Under the pieces are notes generated by a model, which ran no database searches, was not told the DNA's origin, and saw only the letters and a list, made by a program, of their open reading frames with translations. A stretch of 64,000 nt of DNA from Plotosus lineatus (taxonomy: Eukaryota; Chordata; Actinopteri; Siluriformes; Plotosidae), in NCBI GenBank assembly GCA_024760905.1, contig CM045735.1:26747249-26811248 (forward strand), in the 5' to 3' direction. Positions 43,902-55,366 of the stretch are shown here, piece after piece. Each line of letters begins with the position of its first letter. The first letter of the stretch is position 1. The position numbers and the translations under genes were made by a program.

Positions 43902-44250
43902 TATTCTTTTTAATCTTTTCTAATATGATGAGCATCAACAACTAATTTTCCGAGGTCCTCAAAAGTCTCCTTTATTGTCATGACATATTTAATACAAAGA
44001 AATACAAAGAAATGCTGTGAAGGTCAGATTTTGACAGATCCCTATACTTTGAATAAAACTGTGGTCACTCAAAACTAATTATAATCTAATTGATTGAATA
44101 CACCCAACTCAAACTTTACCTTCAAATTTAACTGCTAATACTTGAGCTTCACATACTTTAGCAACCCAAGATTATGTAAGAGATAAACAAATAAAGTACA
44201 TATTTTGTCTCATTTTTATGCAGAAATTAATATCAATAAATATATAAATA
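43902..44250. other. Intron sequence, no gene seen
   Basis: AT-rich, nothing recognised. Confidence 0.4.
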
Positions 44251-44952
44251 CAGTGGTACCTCACCTTACAAAAGTCCCAACAAACGAAAAATCCAGGCTA
44301 CGAAACGCATTTTCCTAAAATTTCTGTCTCTGGATACAAAACAAATTCACGTTACGAAATTGCTATCTCAAAAATTCAAACAATATTCGAGTTGCTCTCC
44401 CATTGGCTATCTCCCAACATCCCGCCCCGCTGGCCTCCCATTGGCTATCTCCCAACACCTCACTCAGTTGGCCTCCCAATGGCTAGGAGGGATAACGCAG
44501 CTCCCTCCCATTGGCTATTATGAAGCTTTATCTCCATAATACCCATGATGCTTTTCGTGTAAAGGACAGAGTTACTGTTGTTTTGTGAGTTTTTTGAGTG
44601 TGCTCACTGCAACTTTATTTTAACCTTGCATAAACGTTTGTAAGATTATATCTCTGCTAAGAGGACATGGTCAACACACGCGTGCATGTGATTCCTGGTG
44701 CGAGTGAAAAGAAGAAGTGGGCTCGTGGCATGCAGTTGAGTGATATCACAAAGGAATATGGCTAAACCCGTCTACCATTGGTACGATATTGAAGCAGAAG
44801 GAGGCTTGAAAAGGTATACTTTTATAATTTTTAAAATGGTTTAGGGGTAGTATTGGGGGCCTTGCAACGTAAAATGCGGTTCAACTTACGAAAAATCCAG
44901 GTTACGAAACCACTTCTGGAACGGATTAATTTCGTAAGATGAGGTACAACTG
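44251..44952 (+). mobile_element. Tigger family B, deletion derivative
   Basis: Ends CAGTGGTACCTCACCTTACA and TTTCGTAAGATGAGGTACAACTG, with a second inner match (GTTACGAAA...CCAGG) on both sides. A short transposase N-terminal trace near 44667-44810 reads MVNTRVHVIPGASEKKKWAR with a TKEYG..PSTIGTILKQKE-type HTH. A CCTCCCATTGGCTATCTCCC unit repeats three to four times at 44395-44515. Confidence 0.8.
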
Positions 44953-45073
44953 ATATATACATTTTGCAAAACGCATGAAAAAGCATGAAACCCTTTGTCC
45001 AGGGCATCTTAAGACATATATACAGAAGTATATGCATAAGGTGAGGACTGAATGTCCATGGGTAAAGCTTCAC

Positions 45074-45132
45074 CTTTTGTCTCAGAATAAATCACCTCCA
45101 TGTAAGCCTCAAAGATCTTCTTTGGCTTGTCT
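45074..45132 (-). CDS. dennd1a: DENND1-like gene, near-N-terminal exon (exon 2 in family order)
   Basis: Minus-strand exon of 59 bp between acceptor CTGTGTATTTCAG and donor GTGAAGCTT. It encodes DKPKKIFEAYMEVIYSETK with one leading and one trailing base. DENND1A begins ..NPETTFEVYVEVAYPRTGG, so F-E-x-Y-x-E-V and the length match, but identity is modest and the donor (GTGAAG) is weaker. Same strand as, and correct order with, the other six exons. It could be a chance match; the splice sites and position favour a real exon. Confidence 0.7.
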
Positions 45133-45699
45133 CTGAAATACACAGGTGTCAAAAGGTCAAGTAAAATCAGAATATTCACAAAATATCTGCCCATATTAAG
45201 TAAATCATAAGCAAACAAGCTAGTCTGACACATTTAGGCAGTTCGATGTTTGGAGCACTGTTAAACTATTAAGCATAGTTTGTCGTTTTACAGCCAAGTT
45301 CATCAATCGAACACAATCAAGAACTTCAACCTTTTGTGTATTAATCTCTAACAAAGGTAATATACATTGAGGAACTTTAACTAGTGATTAACCATACGAT
45401 TCCACCAATCATGCAACTAAGCTCACCATGATTTATATTAAGCATAGTTTGTAGTTCTACAACCAAGTTCATCATGCAGGCACCAATTAAGAATTTCCAC
45501 TTCTCTCCATCAGTAACAATAGTAGCATATGTTGCGACACTTCAAATGACCTACTGACTACGTTTAAAAAATTCCACAGATCAGGCAATGATATGCTTTA
45601 AAATTATTTTTAAAGCCGAGTTGACTTCTTAGTGGGATACCTTTGTGGAAAAAGTGTGGGATTCTCTAGCTGAACAAATCAGTAATATTAAAGGCAGCT
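45133..45699. repeat. Spacer with an old tandem duplication
   Basis: TTAAGCATAGTTTGT...CCAAGTTCATCA occurs at 45270 and again at 45437, and following sequence stays roughly parallel for about 160 bp. No gene seen. Confidence 0.55.
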
Positions 45700-45717
45700 A
45701 CAGTCATACACAATACT

Positions 45718-46067
45718 GTCTGTCTTCCTTTCAGCTTTTTCCCTTTTCCTCGGGAGTCGCCACAGCAAATCATCTGATTCGCACGTTTGATTTGGCAGAG
45801 GTTTTTACGTCGGATGCCCTTCCTGTCACAACCCTTTTAGCAAGGGACAGAAACACGCTGACGACTTTGCAGCCTACTCTTTACGAAAGTCAGCAATGGT
45901 TCTTTTACATGCCTCTCATCATAGACAGTGAGAGACATGGCCCGCCTTTGATAACCCAGTTAGCCGCACTGGGGGGGACAGTGACAACCCTGTGGAGAGT
46001 GGGACTCGAACCCCCAACCTTTGGATCAGCGATCCAGCGCCCTATACCACTAGGCCACCACTGCCCC
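45718..46067 (-). mobile_element. SINE-1, LINE-B-type tail
   Basis: The minus strand runs from the tRNA head (GTGGTGGCCTAGTGGTATAG, GGTTCGAGTCCCAC) to the tail GTGGCGACTCCCGAGG. Target duplication ACAGTCATACACAATACT, 18 bp, exact at 45700-45717 and 46068-46085. Confidence 0.95.
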
Positions 46068-46085
46068 ACAGTCATACACAATACT

Positions 46086-46555
46086 ATGACTGCAATTTTC
46101 TAAACAGTACAGTCTTTGAAATAAGCACATTTACAGGTTTCTGAAACAACAAATAGAAATGCCACACAACCTGGTATTATTGTCCACCAGTCAAACAATG
46201 AGCAACATAGCAGATACACGATCACTAAAAAAGAGGAAAGTCATCATGACTATTGCAATAGTAGAAAAGGCAAAAATTGACTCCAAAATAAGAATAGTTC
46301 AGTAAGCTTCTGTCTTGTGTTTTTGTTTCAGCCATGATAAGAAAGCTTTTTCCCCCATTTTTAGCCTGAGTTTATCTTTACTTCGTGAGCATTGGTGAGG
46401 ATTAAATTATAAATTCCTGCCTCTGTAATATGGTAGGGTTTCAGACAGGTTACAAGCCTCATGAGTTCGTACTTTATGGAGTGCATTTTAATGAGAAGCA
46501 ATGAGTCGATTAACCATTTCAACTATTTGTATCAAGTAATAACTTTGTTTAACTG
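46086..46555. other. No gene seen
   Basis: Unassigned AT-rich sequence. Confidence 0.4.
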
Positions 46556-46924
46556 CAGGGCCGTAGTGGCTTGATGGTGCTGACTTATTCATCCGCATGT
46601 CAGGGGTTCAAGCATTGCTATCACCGAGTTGTCAGTGCTGCCCTCCCAGCGTAGCTAAATGGGTTATAAAAGGTCCTCTTGACTGTCATAGACAAGCTAC
46701 ATGCTGCAAGATCAGCCAAGATGTCAGTCCTCATCCTCGACCTTTTAGCATTTGACAGAGTCAACCACAAGACTCTCTTGAGACCTCTGAGCCCATCCTC
46801 AGGAGCCAAGGAATTTGTGGTTCAGCATGGCCATACGTTGCTTCCTACCTGGAAAGTCACTCATATCAGGTTACTTGGAGGAGATCCATATCTTCTCCAT
46901 GCTGACTTTCCACTTGATGAGATG
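46556..46924 (+). pseudogene. SINE-like head followed by L2-type LINE fragment
   Basis: 46560-46640 resembles a tRNA head (GTAGTGGCTTGATGGTGCTG, GGGGTTCAAGC). Then 46679-46920 reads MTVIDKLHAARSAKMSVLIL, DRVNHKTLL and later WKVTHIRLLGGDPYLL. ...LLDLSAAFDTVNH..LL is the RT block around the first catalytic Asp in L2-type LINEs, here degenerate (LDLLAFDRVNH). Confidence 0.6.
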
Positions 46925-48177
46925 CATTGTCTGATGTGCACCATGGCTCGCTCAAAAGAGCTGTCTGAAGACCTGCGATCAAGAATTGTTGATTTGTATA
47001 AAGCTGGGAAAGGATACAAAACCATCTCTAAAAGTCTGGCTGTTCATCAATCAACAGTCAGAGAAGTTGTCTGCAAATGGAGAGAGTTTGGCACTGTTGC
47101 TTCTCTCCCAAGGAGTGGCCATCCACCAAAGATGAGGCCAAGAGTTCAGCGCAGAATACTCAGAAAGGTAAAAAAAACCTAGAGTGTCTGCTAAAGACTT
47201 ACAGAAATCACTGGCACAGTCCAATATCTCTGTGCACACATCAACTATATGTAAAACAATGGCCAAGAATGGTGTTCATGGGAGGACTCCAAGGAGGAAG
47301 CCACTGCTGTCTAAAAAAACATTGTTGCTCGTTTAATGTTCGCAAAAAGGCACTTGGACACTCCACAGAAGTTTTGGCAAAATATTTTGTGGACTGATGA
47401 AACCAAAGTTGAATTGTTTGGGAGGAACACACAACGTCATGTGTGGAGGAAAAATGGAACAGCTCACCAACATCAACACCTCATCCCCACTGTGAAGCAT
47501 GGTGGAGGGTGCATCATGGTTTGGGGCGATTTTGCTGCCTCGGGGCCTGGACAACTTGCAATCATTAATGGAAAAATGAATTCAAAAGTTTATCAGGATG
47601 TTTTGCAGGAAAACCTGAAGCCGTCTGTCAGACAGTTGAAGCTAAAAAGAGGATGGATGCTGCAACAAGACAATGATCCAAAACACAGAAGTAAATCAAC
47701 TTCAGAATGGTTTCAGAAGAACAAAATACACGTTCTGGAGTGGCCAAGTCAAAGTCCAGACTTGAACCCCATTGAGATGCTGTGGCATGACCTCAAGACA
47801 GCGATTCATGCCAGACATCCCAGGAATCTGACTGAACTACAGCAGCTTTGTAAAGAGGAATGGGCCAAGATTAGTCATGATCGATGTGCCAGACTGATCT
47901 GCAGCTACAGGAAGCATCTGGTTGAAGTTATTGCTGCCAAAGGGGGGCCACAAAATATTAAATGTGATGGTTCAGTTACTTTTTCCTCCCCCTTCTGTCA
48001 GAGTTTGCATGCTATCCTCATTAAAATATGAAAACCGACAAATGTTTGGGTGGCTTTAGTTAAAGCAGACACTGTTTTTTCATTTGTGTGATTTTGACAA
48101 AGATCAGATCACATTTGATGGTGATTTTATGCAGAAATGTGAGAAATTCCAAAAGGTTCAGGTACTTTTTCATACCA

Positions 48178-48180
<3 letters not shown>
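46925..48180 (+). mobile_element. Tc1-like transposon, 5' end missing
   Basis: The right terminal repeat ends GGTACTTTTTCATACCACTG at 48180. The left end is replaced by an L2 fragment shortly before the transposase ATG. Confidence 0.88.
46945..48031 (+). pseudogene. Tc1 transposase with two poly-A frameshifts
   Basis: ATG 46945: MARSKELSEDLRSRIVDLYK with the paired HTH (YKTISKSLAVHQSTVREVV, PRSGHPPK). The frame breaks at the A-run near 47170 and again near 47315, then is open from 47336 to the stop at 48029. Catalytic triad present: LWTDETKVELFG (D), QQDNDPKHRSK (D), SPDLNPIEMLW (E), DD34E spacing. Intact apart from the two A-run shifts, so fairly young. Confidence 0.93.
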
Positions 48181-48181
<1 letters not shown>

Positions 48182-48209
<28 letters not shown>

Positions 48210-48938
48210 CAGTTATATTGCGTGTTACCCTTGTGTGAAGACTCTGTGATCTTTGTGTTTCCACTGTTTTGCGGACTTTTGTAACCCAAAGCAAATATGG
48301 TTGGTCAGAAGTGTAAGCCTACTAATGCAAGTCTCATACACAGAGATTAATTAACTATCTGCTCAGATCGGCACAATCTAATGCATACTCGGTTAAGCAA
48401 AGCCAGTTGTAATATGAATAAAAACCCGAATGCACAAATTACAGAACAATTACAGATATTTATTATCTTTTAGCAGAACCCCAAGAGTGTATACTTATTT
48501 TTATATTAATATTCATTAGGATTTGTACTTGTTCTTTGTATGCATCTCTTGAATAAAGTTTTCTCACTTACACAAAAGAAAGAACGCTCACCTTTGCTGG
48601 GATTTACATCAGTTCAGGCTGTGTTCTACACGAATTCAACGGCACCCTTGTGCACTTGAAAGACCAGAAGTCTGTGTAACCCACAGCAAGTACACTACTT
48701 TCACAAGTACACTACTTTCACAAGTACACTACTTTCGGTATTGAGCGCTTCACATATTGTAAGCGCTGTTTGGCTGTTTTAAGCTTCATGTAAAGTGACT
48801 CGGTATAAATACGTTACTTATTTGAAATTAATAGCGTCATACGTCACACGTCATATGTCACTGTAACAACTTACGTTCACTTTCAACTTACGTTCGGCCG
48901 TCCAGAACCAATTAAAAACGTAAGTCGGGGAGCGTCTG
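48182..48938 (+). mobile_element. Tigger family D, copy D2, 3' part
   Basis: Matches D1 from its (AT)n and CAGTTA.AT.G.GTTACCCTTG segment to the end CGTAAGTCGGGGAGCGTCTG. TA follows. The 5' part is missing. CACAAGTACACTACTTT repeats three times at 48690-48738. Confidence 0.85.
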
Positions 48939-48940
48939 TA

Positions 48941-49868
48941 TATCAGTTATATAGCATGTTACCCTTGTGTCAAGACGTCGTCTCTGTGATCTTTGTGTTT
49001 ACACTGTTTTGCGGCCTTTTGTAACCCAAAGCAAATATGGTTGGTCAGAAGTGCAAGCCTACTAGTGCAAGTCTCATACACAGAGATTAATTAACTATCT
49101 GCTCAGATCGGCACAATCTACCGCGCATACTCAGTTAAGCAAAGAGAGCTGTAAAATGAATGAAAACCCGAATTCAGAAAAGTAAGAGAACTCTCCGCTC
49201 TGCTGGTGATTCACATCAGTGCAGGCTGAGTACTAAACGAGTTCAACGGCGCCCTTGCTCTCCTGAAAGACCGCAAGTCCGTATAACCCGCACTTTGTCT
49301 CAAGCACAGCAAGTAAACTACTTTCAGTGTTGAGCGCCTCACATATTGTAAACGTTGATTGGCTGTTTTAAGCTTCATGTAAAGTGACTCGGCTCAGCTT
49401 CATGTAATGTGACTCGGCTCAGCTTCATGTAAAGTGACCATCCATCGACCATCGGAACCATTTACAAGCAGAAAGATCGCATCATAGAGAATGTTAAAGG
49501 TTATATTTGATACTGTATTTGATATCTGATGAGTGAATTTGATTAAAATGTATCTATTTGAAATGATTTTGCTTGAATTTAATTTATTTGAAATTGATTT
49601 TATTGATATTATTTGACATATTTGATATTTTACAATGTTATGTTTATAATAATTCATTCAGGGGTGTTTTATGAGATATGGTAATGGGAAGGAGGGCTAC
49701 GTTCAGTCTGTCGTTTGTAAACAATGGACACAGCATCATTACGTCATTACGTCAGCGTACTACGTAGGTACATCTAAACACAAAATTTGACTTTTTTTTT
49801 TTTGAAAAAAAAAAAAAAGTAAAAGCGAAAAAACGTAAAATGGACGAACGTAAGACGGAGAGCGTCTG
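48941..49868. mobile_element. Tigger family D, copy D3, rearranged
   Basis: Starts in the middle of the family (CAGTTATATAGCATGTTACC) in the same direction as D2. Past about 49680 it ends with the family's 5' end inverted (GTACTACGTAGGTACATCTA, then ACGTAAAATGGACGAACG and GAGCGTCTG). AGCTTCATGTAAAGTGAC units repeat at 49370-49438. Confidence 0.75.
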
Positions 49869-49869
49869 T

Positions 49870-50825
49870 ATATGAAATCACAACAAGTGACAAATCTATA
49901 TTGAAACTAATAAAAAGGAACCAGACGGTACAATTAATTTTACAAAACAATGAAATTAAAACACTCTTTTTCCAAATCATGAAGTGTTTAAGATATAAGC
50001 CAATTTTATGAAATGAATGCAGGAAGAAAAGGAAAATATATTGACCATATCCTACCCCTTGAGTCGCCTTTTACGACATCCCGGGGCGGAGTGGGACAAT
50101 TCTACCCCACAACCCAAAGGGGGACCGTGACCCTGGTAAGGAGGGCTAAGGGTGTACTGTCACTTGCCCAAAGTGAGCACCCAGACTAGTGGCGGGAAGG
50201 AGGCGTCTTACCTCTCCATTCTAGACTGGCTCCAAGCTGGGTCTAGCCACTGTCCAAGACATGTGTACGAAGGAGGGGAAAAAAAGAAAAAAAGAAAAAA
50301 AAAAAAAAAGAGGTGTACACATCATCTGCAACCAATCAGCAAGTGAGAGAAATAAAAGCTCTCAGCCACTGGTCAAATTTGAATCACGTGCCAGTAACGT
50401 CTGGGTTTGCCACTCATCTTCAAGTATAATAACAATTGGGGGGGGGGGGTGTCCCAGTACAATTTTGGGGTCCTGCAGATTTTTTCTTCTGCCTGTCCCC
50501 CTGTCCAGTGGAAAATTTTCTTAATTTCATGCCCTGTAACAGTGCAAAACAAGATGATTTAATCAAGAAACTACTTATTAGGGAAAAGAAGCACAAAGAC
50601 AGGAAACCACGTATTGGCTGACTCAGCACCTGGCTCAAGTCATGAGAGTGTTGGGATACCACAAACAAAAGTACAGCATAGAAGAGAGACTTTGAGAAAC
50701 ACATGTCTCATATGCATACTTTGTGTTTGATTGGCAGCTCCTTGCAAAAGTAAATTATTTATTAGTTGCTGTTGTCAGATGTGTGTCTTACTTTTTTAAT
50801 TTAAGATTTTGTACAATTTCCACCA
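49870..50825. other. Non-genic stretch with one structured repeat
   Basis: 50058-50140 (GAGTCGCCTTTTACGACATC, CCCAAAGGGGG) looks like a known interspersed repeat but was not classified. A-rich at 50275-50312. 50325-50410 resembles a decayed Tigger A end (ACCAATCAGCAAGTGAG, TTGAATCACGTGCCAG). G12 at 50439. Confidence 0.4.
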
Positions 50826-52170
50826 AATCATAGTTATGTGAAAAAATTAGGACACCCAATTAAATAGTCAACTCTTTATTATGAAATGTTCACAATGTCG
50901 CATTTTGTTTGTATTTATTTCTGGAAAAGGAGGTGATTTAATTGTAATTCCTTTCGGCTTTTTCCCTTTTTTCCCCCCTCGGGGTCACGACAGCGAATCA
51001 TTTGATTCGCATGTTTGATTTAGGTGATTTAATTGTAATTAAACAACATAACATTTTTACTCCTCAAACAAAAGATACAAATAACAATGCATGTTTTAAT
51101 GGAGGGAAAAATTACTACACCCTAACCTCTAATAACTAGTGTTACCCCCTTTTGGCTGAAATAACTTCAGTGAGATGCTTCTTGTAGCCATCTAACAGTC
51201 TCTGACATCGATCTGAGGAAGGTTTTCCCCAGTCCTCAATGCAGAATTCTTTCAGCTGTAAGATGTTTGAGGGGTTTCTTGCATGCAAAGTCCTTTTCAA
51301 GTCACACCACAGCGTCTCTATGGAATTAAGAGCTGGGCTTTGATCTTTCCATTCCTGGACTCACCGCTTCTTAGTTTTCAGCCAGTCCTTGATGGATTTA
51401 CTGGTATGTTTTGGGTCATTTTCATGTTGCAGTGTCCAGTTCTGCTTCAGCTTTAATTTTTTCACAGATGGTTTCACATGTTCAAACAGCTTCTGATACA
51501 CAGTAGAATTCACGGTGGACTCTATGACGGTGAGCTGGCCAGGTTCTGCTGCACCAAAGCATCCCCAAACCATGCCACTTCCACTGCCATGCTTCACAGA
51601 TGGTATTAAAGTTCTTTCCCGGGAATGCTGCATTTGGTTTTCGCCAAACATGTCTTCTGTTCTGGTGTTCAAATAATTCCACCTTAGACTTATCTGTCCA
51701 AAGAACATTATACCAGAAGGCCTGTTCTTTGTCTATATTCTCTCTGGCAAACTTCAGTCTGGCCTTAAATGTTCTTTTTGAGAGAAAAGGTTTCCTCCTT
51801 GCACACCTCACATGATGGTGAAACTTGTGTGGTCTTTTTCTGGGAGTAGATTCATGCGCTTTCACATCAACAGAAGCAAGAACCTGCTGTACCTGCTGTG
51901 TTGATAGTTTTAAGGAGTTTTGATGACTTCTTTTAGTATCTTGCAGTCTGCTCTGGGTTGAACTTGCTTGGATGGCCAGATCTGGGTAGGGTGGCAGTTG
52001 TTTTTAAAGTCCTCCACTTGTAAAGAATTTTCTGGATAGTGGAATTGCTGACGTCAAATTCTTTTTATATTTTTTTTAAATCCCGTACGAGACTTATAAG
52101 CAGCAACAATATTCTTTCTGAGGGCCTCAGACAGCTCTTTGGATCCCACCAATACTATTGGTTATTGCAC
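50826..52170 (-). mobile_element. Tc1-like transposon, decayed, with a SINE stub
   Basis: The right-hand end is near 50830 (TTATGTGAAAAAATTAGGAC). Transposase on the minus strand: 51865-51349 includes RRKPFLSKRTFKARLKFARE, VLWTDKSKVELFEHQNRRHV (catalytic Asp) and KLKQNWTLQHENDPKHTSK (second Asp lost to Glu-Asn). The C-terminal Glu region is missing. Frames are broken. Confidence 0.8.
50950..51021 (-). mobile_element. 72-bp SINE-1 tail stub
   Basis: Only the last 72 bp of the LINE-B-type tail, inside the Tc1. Target duplication AGGTGATTTAATTGTAATT, 19 bp, exact at 50931-50949 and 51022-51040. Confidence 0.95.
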
Positions 52171-52173
52171 ATA

Positions 52174-52294
52174 CAGTAAGTCCTCAGTTTATAACAGACC
52201 TGACATACGACATTTCGGGGTTACAACACTTGTGCCATAATTAATTAAGAATCAGCATACCAATTTTCACTGTGTGTTGTAAATTCAATACTTC

Positions 52295-52340
<46 letters not shown>

Positions 52341-52717
52341 TCATGCATGTGGCAAAAGAATATGATAGTTGTGCTGAGCCTGACCAAGGATTCTCTACAG
52401 ATTCTCAAGCTTCTTCCTCCCAAAAAAACCCATCTCTCCTTCCACTACAACGCCTCTTACAGTATGCAAGTCAATTGCATGAATAGAAGTATGTACTTAT
52501 TGTCCTTGTTTGCTTCATCTTATTATTTTATATTTGTCCTTCATATAGTTTTTACTGATAACTATGCTTTCATTTGACATAGAAATGTGTTTTTATATCC
52601 TAGATTATGACTTTCTACTGCATTAGCATAGTTAAATGGTGTGAGTCGACTTACCACAAAATCAAACTTATACCGAAACATAGGAACAGAACCCAGTTGT
52701 AAGTCGAGGACTCACTG
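52174..52717. mobile_element. MITE family G (Tigger-like ends)
   Basis: Ends CAGTAAGTCCTCAGTTTATA and inverted TTGTAAGTCGAGGACTCACTG, TA on the left. Contains (ATA)n at 52298-52340. Confidence 0.85.
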
Positions 52718-53779
52718 GGTGGGAAGTAAGGGGGGTTGGTTGCGAAATGTGAACATTTGTTTGTCTCTTCGGTCATTAATAGAAAACAGGGCATTAAATT
52801 TCACTTTGCTCTTGATCCTTTTTGTGGATTATCAAAGAATGGTGTAGATCGATGGCAGGTCATTTCTCTAACTACGACATAAAAACTTAAACTGTCTTGT
52901 ACTTTATGAATACCTAATTCTTTTTCTATGTAAAGCTGCTTTGTGGCAATGTCAATTGCATTGGTGCAAGTTAAAAATTTTGAAAAACCTGAAAATGCAA
53001 GACGTCTTTGAGTGTGTGTGTGGGGGGGGTGTCAAAGAGGGGTGTACTCAGTTTTATACCCACCCCCAGAATGATTTTTCAGTCCCTTCTTCCCGCTGGA
53101 CCCATACTTTATCGTCTTAGAACAACAATCACAAAACGCAACTCCAGAGATGTCTGGTTTTCTAAGCCATATCCCCCATTTGTCACCGTTTTTGTCACAC
53201 TCGTTTAGCCATTCCCACCACCATTATTTCTAGATGGCTTTTCCAATTCTTTTGTGTCGTATCCTTCCAATAAAAACTTCATTTTGACAGTATTTCTTGC
53301 TAGCGACAATGCAGTATTTTATTCAGCATGTGCATGCGAAGCTCACAGAAACAACAGGTTTTAAAACAGCTGCATTTTCATTGGGCTATGTAATCCCATG
53401 ATTCAACGCGCGGTCACAGCCACATGGCAGTATGCATGGTAGATTGCGCCGATCCGAGCAGACGAACAACACTAACACCCCCCCCCCCCCCACCACCGAA
53501 AATTTTCAAAGGATTTATACAAATTAGAAAATTAGTTAATTCAGTCTTGGGAAAACCATAATTTCCGACATATGCCGGAAAACTTGCACCCATGCAATTC
53601 TAAAAGTGCAATACAAATAAAACTGAATTGAAAGGAATATCACTGACTGTCAGTGACTCCACTGTTGTGGCCAACTGCTCTGGGTTTTTTTTGTTTGTTT
53701 TTTAAAACCTGCTTCCAAATGTTGGACAACTACACATGATAATCCACTGATTGGTGACTGTGGTCAACATTCAAATGTA
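52718..53779. other. Non-genic stretch
   Basis: C14 at 53478. AAAAGTGCAATACAAATAAA then ACTGAATTGAA at 53604-53634 resembles the 3' tail of an L2-type LINE or SINE. No gene seen. Confidence 0.45.
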
Positions 53780-54973
53780 CAGTAGGCCCTTGACTATTTG
53801 CAGTTTTGCACTCACAGTTTGAGTATTCGCGGACTGCCGAGCAACTCGCACGTGATTAAAACTCAGTCAATGGCTGTCATCCTTCCTGCTGATTGGTTGA
53901 GATGATGTAATACCCCTTTTTCCTCATTCGCGCACAAGTTGTCAATGAGCCTTTTTTTTTTAAGTGTGTTTTAATTACCAGTTAAGTTCTATGATGTCAC
54001 TAAAATGCCTGCTAAGCACCAGAAAAAGGTAATGTTGGATTTCTCTTCTGAACAAATAAGACTTTCTCAGGAAGAAATGACAGTTTCCTCTAAAGTGTCT
54101 GAAGAGGAATAATCATCTGAACTGTTGTAAAACACGCCACCATTAAAGTCTTTTTCAATTATTATTCTAGTACATGACCTAAGGTAATGTTTAAAATGTT
54201 TGTGTGTTAGATTTATTTACTGTGGTGGAGCATGTTTCTCATTTTGTTTTGTTTTTCCAATTTATTACATTTCTTGTTTTTGTTTTATGTCCTTTTTGTT
54301 ATGGTCTGTGTTTTGGGGGACTTTGATTTTGGCGCTGTGCCTCTAACTAACTGTTTACTCTCCGCTTCGACTGAGGGGCGTGGCAGAGCTGCTAGGGAGC
54401 ACACACACCTGAATTCACTATTCTCATTTACTTCCAATAAACAAAAGCATACTCACCTCTGTGCCAGAGGATTAACTCACATCACATCACCGCTTCTTTG
54501 GTTTGTAACGCACTCTAACTTTCTCACTCTAAAATTCTGTTTTGTACTCGCTTCGGCTGAGGGGCATGGCTGAGCTGCTCGGACTTAATGCAGTTAATAC
54601 CTGAATTCAGTCATCTCATGTCCAATGCAATACGTTCCTCTAGTGGGCAATTTTGAAAACTACAATGCTGTATGTTTTTCAAAGAGAATGCATTGAAAGA
54701 TATTTTTATATGTATGCTGTATAATGTTTATATTTTATTATCAATATCACAGTAAAAAAATTACTATTACTATTTTACTACATTAATACTGAATTAATTA
54801 GTAAGACTGTCTATAGAATGTGTTTAAGAAACATGTGTTTAAGATACATAGTATTTTACTTCCGGCTGCTCATTTGCGCATGTGACGTGATAAATGGGGT
54901 TTTACTTCCAGGTAAAGAACTGGCACGCGAGAGGGCCCGGAACCGAACCCCCGCGAATGTCGAGGGCCTACTG
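53780..54973 (+). mobile_element. Tigger family A, copy A4, both ends present
   Basis: CAGTAGGCCCTTGACTATTT at 53780 to GAGGGCCTACTG at 54973, TA both sides. About 1.19 kb without the hAT insert of A3. Transposase start near 54007 (MPAKHQKKVMLDFS) is followed by frame breaks. A CTCCGCTTCGACTGAGGGGC-type unit occurs twice (54359, 54546). Confidence 0.9.
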
Positions 54974-55191
54974 TATTTATTGACGACAGCCTAAGACCGT
55001 TGTGGCCGATCACAGATAGTCGCAGATATATGGGGATTAGATGTCAACAGTCTCCAATCTACTTGCTGACAATCAGAGATTTTTATCTAAAGAATATTTA
55101 ATTTGGATTATTAAGGACATCACATACACAGTTGTGGTTGGCCTGATGAGACAGTCACCAGCTCAAAAAAAAAAAAAAAAAATCACAGGCA

Positions 55192-55364
55192 GTTGCTAAA
55201 GAATGTTGGAACTATGACAGGAAAAGGTAGCGAGCTGGCTGACATGATGCAAAGGAGGAAGGTGGACATACCGTGTGTTCAGGAGACCAGGTGGAAAGGG
55301 AACAAGGCTAGAAGCTTAGAAGCAGGGTTTAAGCTGTTTAAGATGTACTTTACCGGTGAAGGTA
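55192..55364 (+). pseudogene. LINE-B endonuclease fragment
   Basis: Reads NVGTMTGKGSELADMMQRRK then VDIPCVQETRWKGNKARSLE and AGFKLF, the same block as 36185-36325. The Tc1 at 55367 interrupts it. Confidence 0.92.
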
Positions 55365-55366
55365 TA

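Noticed and set aside
52272..52577. ORF of 101 codons with a poly-Asn run
   Set aside because: The Asn run is the (AAT)n microsatellite of MITE G; the rest has no conserved protein sequence.
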